A stretch of DNA of 64,000 nt, from the NCBI GenBank assembly GCA_965178125.1, contig OZ237744.1, positions 434,001 through 498,000 of the forward strand. Reading direction: 5' to 3'. Each line of letters begins with the position of its first letter. Position 1 is the first letter of the stretch. The DNA is from Bilabrum cf. latius (lineage: Eukaryota > Bigyra: Bicosoecida > Bigyra > Bicosoecida). Under the pieces are notes generated by a model. The model did not search any database and had not been told where the DNA came from. It saw only the letters and a list, made by a program, of their open reading frames with translations. Of the stretch, positions 46,701 to 58,911 are shown piece after piece. Both the position numbers and the translations under genes were made by a program.

Positions 46701-49700
46701 GACCTAGGAGGTGATAACTTCAGCGGCGGGGCAGGCGGCACCTTAGTCCCGGCGAATGAGGTCAAGTTGGGCGACAGCGGAATCTCGGGGGCTAGTGCGG
46801 TGGGAGGTGACGCAACACCTCGCCTTTGTGGGGGCGACGGCAGCGTGGAGGCAGCTCCTGGGGGGTTGCTTGGAGCATGCATGCCCGCGCTGGCAGCAGC
46901 ATTAAGGCTTGATGAAGCAGGCAACTGCTCTCCGTTGTCACCCTGCTCACCCCCTTGCGACGAGCTGATAGCCACCGCCTGCATTACCGCGCTCAAACTC
47001 CTGCTCGAGTTGCCCATGCCGTTCCATCGCGCGGACGGAGAGCCAATCCTGTGAGTGGGCGAGGACTTGCCGTCCAGAGTCGCAGAGCTGTGGCCGCGCG
47101 GGCGGGTGAGCATGGCGCCAGCAGGTATTCCTGGCGATGCAGGTGCTGGGGACCCTGCCAAGGCACCCAGCTCCGGGCTGACAAACGCGACTCGGATGTG
47201 GGAGTCAGAGCCGCTGTTGACCGTAGAAGCAGCAGATCTGCTCGGCGGTGGGGCGCGCCTGCTTTCTCGCTACCTTTCCGCGGCCGCCGTCTTGCGAGCA
47301 TCCTTGCTCTGCATGGCTAGCCCGAATATACCGGTTCGACCAAGCACGCGAGACAGAGCAGCCAGCGCCTCATCGTCCTTGCACACGCCCTCCACAAACT
47401 CTGCCTCATCGACGGTCCCGCTCTTGTCCTTGTCGAGCACGTCGAGGACACGAACGGCCTCATACCTGTCCACGTCCTGCTTCGACTGTGCGAATAGAAG
47501 CATCCGGTACATTTCTTGCTGGTCTAGTTCGCCTGATGAATCCGTATCGAACAGGCTGAACAGAAATCGTGCACGTTCCTCCGCTGTGCCTCGAGTCGCT
47601 TGCTGGAAGCCACCGAACACTTCGCGGATGGTCACCCGCTTGTTTCCATCGAGGTCAAAGAGACGGTACAGCCTACGAATCAACGGAGCTGCATCCCTTG
47701 GCGCGCCAAATACGTCTGTGAGGAGCTGTCGGAACTGAGACGGGGAGACTATTCTCTCCAGAAGACCCAGATGGGACGACTCGCGGTGGGCTAGTCTGGC
47801 AAACCCGCTCTGCGGGGCAGTGCTCTCTACAGGATCGTCCGAATACTTCATGACGATGAGACCGAGCGTCCTCAGATCGAATCGAGGGGAACCTGCCGGG
47901 ATGTATGTCCCCGATGCATCTCTCTCAGAGTAGTCGTCTGCGAGCACCTCGATGAGCAGAGGTTCCCTGCGCAAGGCATTGACAAACTCTGCCCGGGTTA
48001 CAACCCCGTCCCCATCTGCGTCTAGCATGAGCACGAGATTGCGAATGAAAGTCTCCACCTGAGCCTCGGTTGCGTCATCTTGGTCAAACACCGCAGCAGC
48101 GGCAGGCGCATCCCGCATGGCAGCGCGGCGCCGCTTGATGCTCTCATCCACCAGATCGATGCGGGGCGTGTTTTCTGCCGCGGAGGTACCCTCTGCGGCC
48201 TTGCGGTGACTAGACCGTGCAATTGCTAGGGCCATTGTCGACGAAACGATGCTGTTCCTCCGAGGCTGTGCTGCTGTGGCATTCGTACCTGACTTTCTGC
48301 GTCCTAGCAATCCTCGGACAAGATCCTGAATCGGCAGCTGCCCGCTGTTCTTTTCGTCCCACAGATCGAAAATGAGTGTCAGTCGTGCTGCTGTGGCATC
48401 CGGTGCTACCTTTGCGAGACCGATACATACTTCGAGGATGTCAACAAGTCCCTCTTCTGCAGTGTCGAACCCTCTATACACAGACTCGGCGAGGCGCACG
48501 AGCTCCTCGCTGGTGGGGGGCGGGGGAATGGCATCAATGCTCTTTGGCGGCTTTGAATCTATACCCGTAATATCCATAAATGTCGCTCTCTCCCGTTTTG
48601 CCCGCTCTCGTTGCTCCTTCAAGAAATCGTCCAAGTTGGGAGGCATTAGATCCTCCATTGACGTGGCCTTGGACACGCTGGAGCGGCGACTCAACAAGTA
48701 TGCGCCGGCTGCCGATCGTGACGTGAAGGCATACAACTCTACAACACCGCCCCCGCGGGCGCCTTCCGAAGATTTTCTGTCCTGATCGAGCGGCTTCAGC
48801 TTTGACATCTGCGCACTGCCGTCGGCTGGTTCCGAATCGCTAGTAACACCATGTCGGCCAGCCTCGGCGCTGGTGCTGCCGCGGCGCATGCTCAGCCGCT
48901 TCATCTTGAGCTTGTCTCTGCTTTGCTGCTGCATTTCCTCGCCTATCTTCTCGTAACGGGCTTGCAGTGAGATTGATATGACTAGAGCAAGGGCAGAATG
49001 CCACTCCCACCTAGACACGAGGGCGCCATCGGCTGACGCCTGCACGAGCTCTTGCCGAAGCCGCTTCACGTCCTCGCAGCGAAATGAGGCACCCAGCGCC
49101 AGTTTCCTGAGCGCTCGCATAGTTTCGTCCCGGCGACAAATTCTGTCCATCTATCTAGCCCTTGCCGCCTCAGATTTCCGCTGCCCGCGCCTCGCGATTC
49201 TGGAAGACTGTGCAGAGCCGTGACTGCCTGCGTGGGATCGAGTCGATCCACCGCCTACAGATGACGCGTCATCGATGCCGGTAAACAAGTGCGTCTCGCC
49301 GCCGTGATTGCCTCGGATGCTTCGACTAGGAGATGCCACACTACCTGAGAGTGCGCTGCCTGCCTCTGACTAGTCCTCCCACTGGTTGTGCTGCGAGGCA
49401 TGGCGCGCCAGCATTGCACCCTGCCGGAGCGTGCTTGATGAGGCCCTGGTACCAGACTCGTGGCCCATCCGAGACCCTGGACGCCGCACGCTCTCAAGGT
49501 GGGTGACGGGCCCAGCACCTGCAGCTACGTTGGCAGCATGTCTTGATCCCCCAAAGACGTCTCTCGCTTGCTTGGCGAGTGCTGCGATGGATGGGTCAGA
49601 GAACAGGATGGATCGGCGCCTCCGAAACGAGCCCACTGGACCGAGCTAGTTTCCACACACCTGCAGCAATGCACGCGGAAGAGGATGCGTAACTATCCAC

Positions 49701-52700
49701 TCAGAGAACTCCCCAAACTCCACTTCTGAGTTCAGCAGCATGTCCTGCAGCTCCAATGACCTCCGGGCGTTCCTGGCTTCGTCTTCTTCAATCAAGGGGG
49801 CTGGGGGAAACAGTGTGCCCCGCTGCTGGACACGCTTGGCCTCGTCACCAGCGTGGGTTGCCGCAGGTGTTCTCTCATCGTTTTTGGTGGGTTCTGCCGT
49901 TGCTCGCGCGCCTGAACCCGGGGATCCAATGGGTGCTTGGTCCTTCGGGCGGCGGCGCCTCTTGGAGCTTTTCAGTGGCTGCACGGAAGGGATCTAGCCC
50001 AAGACCGGACCGGTGCTTCGCTGCCTAGCTTTTTCTGCCGCCGCACTCACGGCCTCTTCGTGGTCCAGCTGTCGCTTGACATCCTCCTGCCACACGGCCA
50101 AAGCGTGAACGGCCGAGCTGCGCTCAACGCTCAGCGCGTGCGCGGTGGACTGGACCTACAGCTCCGACCTGCGTAGGAGCTCAGCCTCCATTCTCGTCTT
50201 GCTCCATGACTTTGTGCGGTGCCTGGACACCCAAGGTCGCCAAGAAGACGGGGGCCCGATCAGAGACATCGCGAGTGCTACGCACATGAATGGAGACGTG
50301 GCACTGGTCACATCCCGCATGGATTCCGAGCCTGACGATCCCGGCTTCGCCTGGATCGTGCCAGACTATAGCTTCCTAGCCAAATCAGAGATGGCTGCAG
50401 TGGCCACAATCACCTAGTTGGACGTGGTCAGCTGCGCAGCAGCTCTGGAGGGTACGTACAGAAAGCGGCCTAGGCGTTTCAGCAGCTGCTGTCGGCTAGC
50501 TTGGGCTGCCTTAACGATGACCATGGAGGACTTGCGCCGAAATCGACGGTGCGATCCCACTGGAACTTGCGCCTCGGAGACAATACTCCGTCTCTTGCCA
50601 GAATTAAACCTGCTGAGACCTCGCTTTGCCTTGCTTGCAGTAGGCTCCGGCTCGCTCATCTGCCCAGCAGATTCGCCGCCGTCTTTCGCCGCCTCCTCCT
50701 GCAAGGCCTCGAGCAGGTTCACTCCCGACTTGACCCTTCCCATGTGCGAGATGGAGCGCCTTCGAAGGGCCACCTTTGCGCTCGTCGACGCGCTCTTGCG
50801 CTTGGTACCCAGCAGTCCAGAGTTGCCCTTGCCCTTATTTGCCTCTGCTGCAATCGCTCCTAGGTCGTGTCTGCCCTTCAGCTTGGACTTTGAATCGTGG
50901 TGGCCAAACGCAAGTGAATCCTTGATCGAGGAACGACGGCGGGCTCGCTTCATGTGCTTGCCTGTGCGAAACGATGCAGTTGATTTCAAGAGGGTCTGTG
51001 TCGTGCCCGCAATGGTCACTGCAGAGGCAAGCACATTCTTGGCGTGCTCGATCCGGTCTTTTCTGCGTGCAGCCGGGGGGCGTGCTCCTCGTGGCAGCTG
51101 GCGAGGCGCCCGCGACGATGTGATGCGCTTCATCAGCGGTGATGCAAAGGGCCTACCACTGCGTATAGTACCTGGGCTGTCCCGCCCGGCCGGGATGATT
51201 CCAGGCACTGGGGAGCCAGGTGGTGGCGAGGGTGAGGGAGACGTGGAGCGCACTCGAGTCACGTGCTTCTGTGCCCCTTCGACACCCTTTGTAAGCTTCG
51301 ATTCATCGACGTGCTGGACTACTCGAGCCATCGTTGCAGCTCCACCCGCCCCACCCTTCCTGCTTGTCACCATCGCTGGTGTCATCTTGACTGCAGCCCT
51401 CATCACGGAGGCGATGCTTGCGACGGAGCCGCTGGGCATGAGTCCGCTAGCGAGCTTCACCCGCCTCTCCTCTTCCGCGATCCGCTTTTCCTCTCGCTCG
51501 ATGATGCTAGCGACGGCTGAGTCTCGCCTACCTCGATGATGCCCGTGCTTGCCTCGGCTATGGGCCGAAGCCGACGCTCTGATCGTCCCGAGAGCATCCG
51601 TCCTGATCTTCGCGTCGACTTTGTTCTAATCAAGAGCAACGTGCAGCTTCTGTGCGACACGTCCAATGACCGAGAACAAATAGGCAACGTGTCTCTGCGG
51701 TTAAAAAAAAGGGCGGCGATGCTTGTGAGACGAGGAACGCATGCACACGCACAAATGAAACGCAAGGGTGGAAGCGTGTGGAAATTCATGCAATGCACGA
51801 CGTAACTTACGACTGTTAGGGTAGATGGTCCGTCCTGATGCTCATCTGAATCAGATGCAGGCTAGGACGCTCTCCTGCCACCAGATGCTGCAGATGATTT
51901 TCTCGTTGTACGACTAGACCTGCTCGGTGGAGCAGGCGGGACTGAACGGGCCCCCGCTCGGGAGCCAAACGTAGCGTGACCCTAGCCTGGAGCAGTCTGC
52001 GTGTCCAACAAGTCGTCGGGAACAACGTCGCCGATAACCCCAACTGCTTCGCCCGCAGAGCCCAGCGAGTCCCCGTCCGTGCCGACGCTATCTGCGGCGA
52101 GCTAACCCTTGCGTGGGCTACTGCTTCCTATGGACGGAGCTGCGGAGCCCTTGCTCCCGCTAGCACCTCCCTCGCTCGATGAAGATGATGATGAGGATGG
52201 TTCGGAATCAGATTCAGAGGAAGACGAAGAGGATGGCTCGAATCGGAAGGATGCTGCGTGGTCCAGAGCATTGCCACCTGCCCCCAGCAGGTGACCCTGA
52301 GGCCGCCCCACGCGAAGAATAGACACAGCCCTCGCGTAGTACTCCAAGTCACGCACCATCGTGTGTTTATTCAGCCTGTCTGCGAGCTATCGGTTGATTT
52401 CCTTCGAGATCACGTGCGGGGGCCATGACATAGCGCATAGCGCACCATCGAGTTTAGCCCGCACTCCATCGATCACCTGCTACTAGTGCTTGATATCCTT
52501 CGTGGTACGAGACGCCATGATTGCTAACGCTGCCCTCCTCATGTACTCCTGTAGCCTGGGCCACCCGATCTCGCGATGCTGGCCTCTGGCAATGGACGGC
52601 TATGCAGCTATTGCAAGAGCCGCCCGCTGGCTTGTCTGCTGCTCGCCGCTGAGAAGGGCGGGCTAGCTCTTCATTGCAGACGTGACCTGGAGCAGCCAGC

Positions 52701-53391
52701 GGTATGCCGCCCACATCACCTGTCGTCTCTTCCTCCTTCGGCCTCTCCCTGCGGCTAGCAGCTCCCACAGCAGCCTGAGCCTGTCACGCAAAGGGCCGTC
52801 GCAGTAGATCGTCAGAAGCACAAATATGTCCAGAGCTCTGACCACGCGAACGCCTCTGGGTCTGCACACGGTATCTTGGAGCTGATGGTCTTGCAGAAGG
52901 TCTGCAAGGGGGTCCTTCTTATGCTTGTCCTTTCTTCGGGATTTGCGGCCCCGAGATGCCTCGTCGTCGCTGCCGATCTCGCTGTCCTCCTCTTCTGATG
53001 GGAACAGGTCCGACTCTAGATGATCATCTGTCGCAAATATATCAAATATTTCCATGGGGACAGAGAGAAACTGGCCTGGAAGCAACAAGTGATCCGTGGC
53101 TGTAAACACGTGCACAAAATCGCGCTTTGCAAGCCACAAGCTTGCGATTGGCGGTGCTGCCATTGCATCAAGTTCTGGAAGGTCCCCTCCTAGTCTTGAT
53201 TCGAGGATTGCTGTTCGAAGCTGAGCCATTTCAGCTCGCTCCTCGGCAACTTGGTGAGCTCTCTCGATGGCACCCGTGAGTGCATGCAGAGTCCACGCCC
53301 GCAGCATTGAGTCACGGGGAGTAGCTTCCTCAGAACTGATCTCATTTCTCTAGCGCGCTTCAATGATTGCTCTGGAGATACTTGATCCCAT
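43778..53391 (-). CDS. Giant EF-hand protein, predicted N-myristoylated
   Basis: Two exons (53391-51811 and 51694-43778, stop TAA) give 3,165 residues; the 116-nt intron has a GTAAGT donor and a T-rich tract before CCGCAG. About 23 TAGs and no UAA/UGA lie in frame. The N-terminus MGSSISRA fits an N-myristoylation signal. Residues about 30-260 resemble the helical core of protist EF-hand proteins (PGQFLSVPMEIFDIFATDD; ALDIFVLLTIYCDGPLRDRL). Four or five EF-hands lie near residues 1640-1960: LMLDADGDGVVTRAEF, FDLDGNKRVTIREVF, FDTDSSGELDQQEMY and LDKDKSGTVDEAEFVEGV. The remaining two thirds are Ser/Arg/Pro-rich and basic, probably disordered. It is likely a membrane-tethered Ca2+-responsive scaffold. 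Exact function is unknown; other small introns cannot be excluded. Confidence 0.8.
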
Positions 53392-53687
53392 GATGCCTCT
53401 ATACTGTTGGACAGGTAAGCGTCCTCACCACTCGCAAGATTCCGTTCAACTCGAAAAGGCTTCACGATGGAAATTGATGGATCATGCAGCCTGATAAGGC
53501 CTGCAATTCGCTACTGTATCTAAACAGATACACAGTCGTAAGGATAGCTTTTGCAATCGCAAACTAGATATGCTTTAGCGTCCGATCAAAGTCTTGGTCG
53601 CACTTGGTCGCAACGGCCACCTCTTTTGAGCACCTGTGACGAGTGTGTGGAGGAACGAGGGTTTGTGCATCTTTTCTCGCTCATATC
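53392..53687. promoter_or_regulatory. Divergent promoter between EF-hand gene and NSUN2
   Basis: 296 bp between two start codons on opposite strands. Must hold both promoters. Moderately AT-rich at 53500-53580; no motif assigned. Confidence 0.5.
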
Positions 53688-56600
53688 ATGCCTAGGCAGA
53701 AAGCGAGGAGCAGGGGGCGTAAGAAGGGAGGAGGCAAGGGTGGTCGATAGAGGGACGACCGCTGGGACCAGGATGACGGCAAGGAATTGGTGTTCGAGAA
53801 CGCATCGTTCCGTCAGTTCTACAAGGATCTGGGAATCCTGTCGGAGGAAGAAGCAGATGCTATGGTAGAGCAGATGAAGAAACAACTAGCTACAAATTTC
53901 CGTTTGAGTGCGTTACACCCAGACTTGGATGCGCTGACTCACCGCATGGAGACGGACTTTAAGGAGTTCGAGGTTCCGGTCGAGGCTCTGGATTTCAGAT
54001 CGCCATTCCACCAGCAGCTGAAGGAATTTCAGGATCGATGCGACCAAGAGGATGAGGCGGCCAAGAAAGAGGGGAGGGCGAGAAAAGCCATGGCAGAGCT
54101 TGCGACAGAGTGCGGCCTGTCGGGCAAGACATCGACCATCCCGCTGAACCGTATGAAGTGGTACACGCCCGCGCCCGCCTATCAGTTTGAATCCTCTAGG
54201 CGCAGTCTTCGCAGAACCCCGGAGCTTCGCGAGCTGCACAAGATTCTGGTAGATGAGACCGAGGCTGGCAACATCACGCGGCAAGAAGCAGTGAGCATGC
54301 TGCCGCCCCTGCTGCTCGACGTGCAGCCTCACCATCGGGTGCTCGACATGTGTGCCTCACCAGGCAGCAAGACCTCCCAGCTGCTCGAAGCGCTGCACGA
54401 ATGCGAAAAGGAAGGCAAGATTCCCACCGGTGTGGTGGTGGCGAACGACAACAACCCCAAGCGGGCCTACATGCTCGTCCACCAGTGCAAACGCATGACT
54501 GCGCAGTCGCTGGTCGTGTCCGTGCAGGACGGTCAGCAGATCCCGGCACCCGGCCAGGTCACGGCTAGGCACTTCAAAGCATGCTAGTCATCGCTCGAGC
54601 GTCACGCCGCCTTCCTGGCCAAGCAGGGTGAGGCTGACGGGGCGCCTTCCTCCTCCTCTACCGCAGCCTCGTCGGCAAGCTCTTCGTCTTCGTCTTCTTC
54701 TTCGGCAGCGGCGACCGCCGGAGCGCTGACGGTGCCCACGGTGGAGGGCGCGGCTGACTACGGCGATTCGGCGGAGACGTTCGACCGAGTGCTAGCTGAC
54801 GTGCCCTGCAGCGGGGACGGGACGTTCCGCAAGAACGTTGACCTGTGGCTCAAGTGGACCCCCTCGTCCTCCATCAGCCTGCACAACGTCCAGGTGCAGA
54901 TCGCGGCCAGGGGGTTGCAGCTGCTCCGCACGGGTGGTCGCATGGTGTACTCGACCTGCAGCATGAGTCCTTACGAGGACGAGGCTGTGCTCGGTGCGCT
55001 GCTGCGCTGGGGTAAGGGCAGCGTCCGCCTGGTGAACGTGGAGGAGCGTCTGCCTGGGTTTAAGCGCAGGCCCGGCGTGTCGTCTTGGACCGTGATGGAC
55101 CGGCACTGCAACGTGTTCTCCAGCTTTGACGACATCCCGAAGTGCATGAAGGAAGTGGACAAGGAGCGCACGGCGTTTCGCGAGAAGCTCAGGACGCGCG
55201 CCTTCGAGCTCATGAAGGAGCGGGGTGTCGATCCCGACGGCGTGCACGATGGAGTCAGGCTCGAGGACGATGACCCGAGGGCAATTGCGATGCGGGACGC
55301 AAAGATCGAGCTGCTCGCTGCCTCGGGCGAGAAGCCCCCCCGCTTCCCGCTCATCAACAGCAACGAGCAGACGACAAAGGCTCGCCCGTGGAGCATCGAG
55401 GGCTGCCAGGGTGCCCCTAGCAGGATCGTCGGCAAGTACCTCAGCCACATCAGCAGCATTCCCGACTCGCTCTTCCCCCCCACGGCGGAAGAGGCAGCGG
55501 AGATGCACCTGGAGAGGAGCTTCCGCGTGGTCCCGCAGGACAACGACACTGGAGGTTTCTTCGTCGCTCTGCTGGAGCGGACGGGGCCACTGCCCGACGA
55601 CTTGCCCGTGCTGCAGAATAATAGGCAGCACCTGCACCAGCACACAGGTACCCCCAAGTCTGAGGAAGATAAGGACGCTGCCGTCTCAGCTGGCGCCAAG
55701 CGAGCGCGCGAGGAAGCCGGGGCGGCCGGTGCGGCCTCGAAGAGCTCGGGCCCTGCCAGTGGTGCCGGGGCGTCATCGTCTGCACCCGCCGGTGCGGGCG
55801 CCGCTGCCTCTCCGGATGGCGAGCCAGCCGATAAGAAGCCGCGGGTAGATGGATCCTCTGCCGATGCTGCTGGATCGTCGTCTGCTGCCGAGACGTCGGA
55901 TGGCGCCGCCCCGATGCAAGATGACGAGGGTGATAGTGACGAGGCGGCAGCTGAGAAGGGCGGTGAAGCTGCGAAAGGCAAGCCCAAGAAGGCCAAGTCA
56001 GAGGACGAGCGCCGAGGCAAGAAGGGTGGCAAGAAGCAGCCGAGGGTCTTCACGGATGAAGACATCGCGGCACTACCTCGCCGGCCTCGTTTCGGCAGCG
56101 TCATCCCACTTGCGTGGTTCAAGAGCGACGAGGCCAGGCATTCCCTGATCCAGACCATCCCGCAGGAGATCTATGATTCGTTGCACCGCAGCTGGGGCTT
56201 CGACCGGGAGCTGCTTCCCAGGGAGCAGCTGGTGGTGAGGAACGGAAACCTGGGTAGCATCAGCTGGGTCACGCCCGAGTCGGCCAGGCTGGTGGTGCAG
56301 CCCATGGAGACGAGCGTGGCTCTTACGCTTGAGAGATCGGAGCGGCTGGGCCACGATCTCAAGCACATGCGCATGCAGGTGCTGGGCGCGATCCGGAGGT
56401 AGACCAACATCGTAATTTGCGGCGTGCAGGTGTTCGAGACCAAGAGCACCATCATCGAGCCCATCGCTGATATGTCCTCGCAGGAGGACGCGAACCCCGA
56501 GTCGGTGCGCAAGCTGCTCGATGGTGTAGACTACCGCGTGGTCAGCTCCGGGGCGCACCTGATCGAGCCCGCGATGCGAGCGTCGAGCGGGAGCGGGGAG

Positions 56601-57020
56601 GGTCCACGGTGCCTGCGGCTATCTGCGGACGACTACGCCGAGGTGGTGGGGCGGGGCACCGGTTGCGAGTTCGGTCCTGACGACAAGGGGCTCAGCGAGC
56701 ACGGGAGAGATGCGGTCAAGAAGGCTGCACGAGGTTTCGGGATCATCGCGCTGGATCCTTCCATCCCCAACGCGGACGGGAAGCCCACCCTGCAGGACGG
56801 TCCAGGGCATGAGTCAGCCAACCGGACTGCCCTTCTCCTCCAGGTGCGCACCTCGATTCCTTGCCAGGTTCGCGAGGGGCAGATGGTAAGGGTGATGGTC
56901 CCTGGGGCCGTGGTGGAGCACCAGGGCATCAACCTGAGCATCCTTGCGAGGCTTCGGGGCAAGGGGTCTGCTGCACAGGCGGGAGCTGGAGATGTTGCGT
57001 CCGGTGGGGCTGGGAACTGA
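53688..57020 (+). CDS. NSUN2: NSUN2-type RNA m5C methyltransferase
   Basis: Single exon, 1,110 residues, stop TGA. The start ATG 53688 opens a basic tail (MPRQKARSRGRKKGGG), as in NSUN2. SAM-binding motif I is VLDMCASPGSKTSQLLE (about residue 218). The two catalytic cysteines are both present: RVLADVPCSGDGTFRKN (about 371) and MVYSTCSMSPYEDEAV (about 421). MHLERSFRVVPQDNDTGGFF is the conserved NSUN2 segment after the catalytic core, and a long Ala/Ser/Lys-rich insert precedes a C-terminal PUA-like region. Three TAGs are in frame, residues 21, 300 and 905; the second lies between motif I and the catalytic cysteines inside the methyltransferase domain, so a real stop there would abolish activity. 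It methylates cytosine-5 in tRNAs and other RNAs in nucleus and nucleolus. Confidence 0.95.
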
Positions 57021-57260
57021 TTGCTCAACGCACCACAGACAGCATTAGGCAACATGCTCGCATCAAGTATGTCTATCTTGTTTTTTGTCTGTTCTTCCAT
57101 TGCAATCGTGGGGCTAGTAGTACACGTTGCAAATACGAGGAGGGATCGGATCGTGGTTTCCGCTGCAGAACGAAGCACTTCGCAAACTCAGGCCCACTTC
57201 AACAAAGCAAACAATATCAATGAAACTAGAGTGAATAGTCGCTAGGTATCCAATTCACGC

Positions 57261-57716
57261 ATGGCTGAATGCGCGGTGTGCTACAAGAACTTGGATGTGA
57301 CCGGAACGAGAACAGCAAAGTGCTGCAATAAGTGCTGCGTCGAGTGCGCCGACAAGTGGATTGCGCAAGGTAGTGACTCTGGGGCTAGGGTAACATGCCC
57401 TGTGTGCAATAAGGTGTGGAAGCAACGGCGCAGCACCAACGACGGCACCGAATGGGTGCTCTGGATACCCGTGGCTCTGATCGCAATACTTTACCCTGTC
57501 ATACTGTGGCTGGTTTCTTGGGATGCTACAACCGTATTTCAAAGCACAGGGCCAGACGCCTCATCGATTCAGATGGAAGACATGTACTTCAAGATCGTGC
57601 TAGCAGTCGTGCTGTGGATGCCTCTTCTCTATTGGGGTCCTGTATTCCTGATTTCCTAGTACTGCTTGGAACCAGACGATGAAGACATCCCGGAGGATGA
57701 GGCGCACATTGACTGA
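57261..57716 (+). CDS. Small RING-like, two-TM membrane protein
   Basis: 151 residues from ATG 57261 to TGA 57714-57716. A Cys-rich zinc-binding head (CAVC...KCCNKCCVEC...CPVC) of RING type is followed by two hydrophobic spans (LWIPVALIAILYPVILWLVS; IVLAVVLWMPLLYWGPVFLI) and an acidic tail after an in-frame TAG at 57657. With TAG as sense the frame is also open upstream to 57021, and ATG 57054 would add a further hydrophobic segment (LASSMSILFFVCSSIAIVGL); that alternative start gives 220 residues. It may be a membrane E3 ubiquitin ligase. Confidence 0.7.
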
Positions 57717-57854
57717 AAATAGACATGCATTCTTCTAGGTAGCGTGCACGCCACAGGAACGCTCAATCCCACTGCAGGTGCCGCTAGCGAAGGGCCACAC
57801 CTGCCTCGGCAACGCCCCCTGCTTGTGATGACCATTGCGAAGAATCAGTGCGGA

Positions 57855-58679
57855 TCAGACTGCATGAGTGTCCAGGAACTCATCATCAATGCCCAGACTG
57901 TTGTCAGCCCCCTCGTCCTCTGCGTCACTCCCTACCGCGGAATCGGCCGAGTCGAGTGTCTCCAAGCCGTGCTCAAAGGCAAACTCGGTCGTTGGAACAA
58001 GCCCCACAACCGCCAAGGCTCGTCCAAGGCTTGCCACAGTCGGCATCTCCTGGGTTGCCTTGCGCGAGTGGATCAGCTTGCCGTTGAGGTAGACCTCGTA
58101 CGCGCCTGACTGCGAGAGGTAGCTCGAGGCCTACCCCAGAGCAAAATAGATCCCGATCCCGTACATTCTGTTTTCCTGCAGCCAATTGCAGGCTTGCGAT
58201 GCAGGGTGCGATGCATCGAGCCCAATCGAATTCATCACGGTCGGCCCTGCAAAGCTGGCCGCCATCATGACGTAAGACGAAATCTAAGTTGCCTGTGCCG
58301 CGAAGCGCTTGACTGCACCAACGTCATACTCTTTCATAAACACGTCCTGGGTCGCAAGGCCCGGAAAACCAGCTTCAAGTGCTGCCCTATCTCTCTAAAA
58401 CTGTCCCTTGAACGCGCAGGCTGTGCATATCCTAAATTCCAGTGTAACCCCGCCTTCGCTTGCAGGATGCACGTCTTCACTAGTTTGGGTTTCGGCAGTA
58501 CCCCTGCTTGCAACCCCTTCTTCTTGTCGCTGCGGCTGAGCTGGAGTACTCGCTGGGCCAGCCGTCTCGTTGCGGTTCAGTAGTTTCTGAAGAGCGGGAC
58601 GAAACGCGCCAAGCAGTCCCACGGCTGCAACAAACAAAATTAGGCTAAAAGATCCTGGAGCGGTTTTGCCGGCTGCCAT
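57855..58679 (-). CDS. SelT/Rdx-family thioredoxin-like protein, Cys form
   Basis: 274 residues from ATG 58679 to TGA 57855-57857, with three in-frame TAGs (58395, 58284, 58131). An N-terminal hydrophobic anchor is followed by LEFRICTACAFKGQF; CTAC takes the place of the CxxU redox motif of selenoprotein T. CNWLQENRMYGIGIYFALG and SGAYEVYLNGKLIHSRKATQ match the SelT second half. An acidic C-terminal tail follows. All TAGs fall within the conserved domain region, one directly after the redox motif. It is likely ER-membrane oxidoreductase-like. No selenocysteine is needed. Confidence 0.82.
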
Positions 58680-58911
58680 GGCTTGTAGAGTGAGCTGCAG
58701 GAGCACCTCGAGTTTGGTGCAGCATTGATGACGAGCGCTCGCTTTTGCGGGTCATTTTTCGTCTTTTTTGCCAGTGATTGGAAGGTTAGTGATGCGATCA
58801 CACTAATAATGCCAAGCATGTTCCGTTTTGTGCGTTGAGTATCAGTTCAACCGTTATCTTTTGCCTGTATTGGTGCCAGCTAGACAAATATTGCAGTTGC
58901 TGCTACACTCC
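58680..58911. promoter_or_regulatory. Divergent promoter between SelT-like and DNPH1-like genes
   Basis: 232 bp between opposite start codons. AT-richer centre (58740-58870). No specific element called. Confidence 0.45.

Noticed and set aside
50418-51539. 373-residue plus-strand ORF
   Set aside because: Antisense of exon 2 of the giant EF-hand gene; no homology and no splice or start logic.
54971-56158. 395-residue minus-strand ORF
   Set aside because: Antisense shadow of the NSUN2 gene; GC-rich codon use leaves the opposite strand open.
58370-58440. Selenocysteine UGA in the SelT-like gene
   Set aside because: The redox motif is CTAC with a normal Cys codon, and no UGA lies inside the frame.
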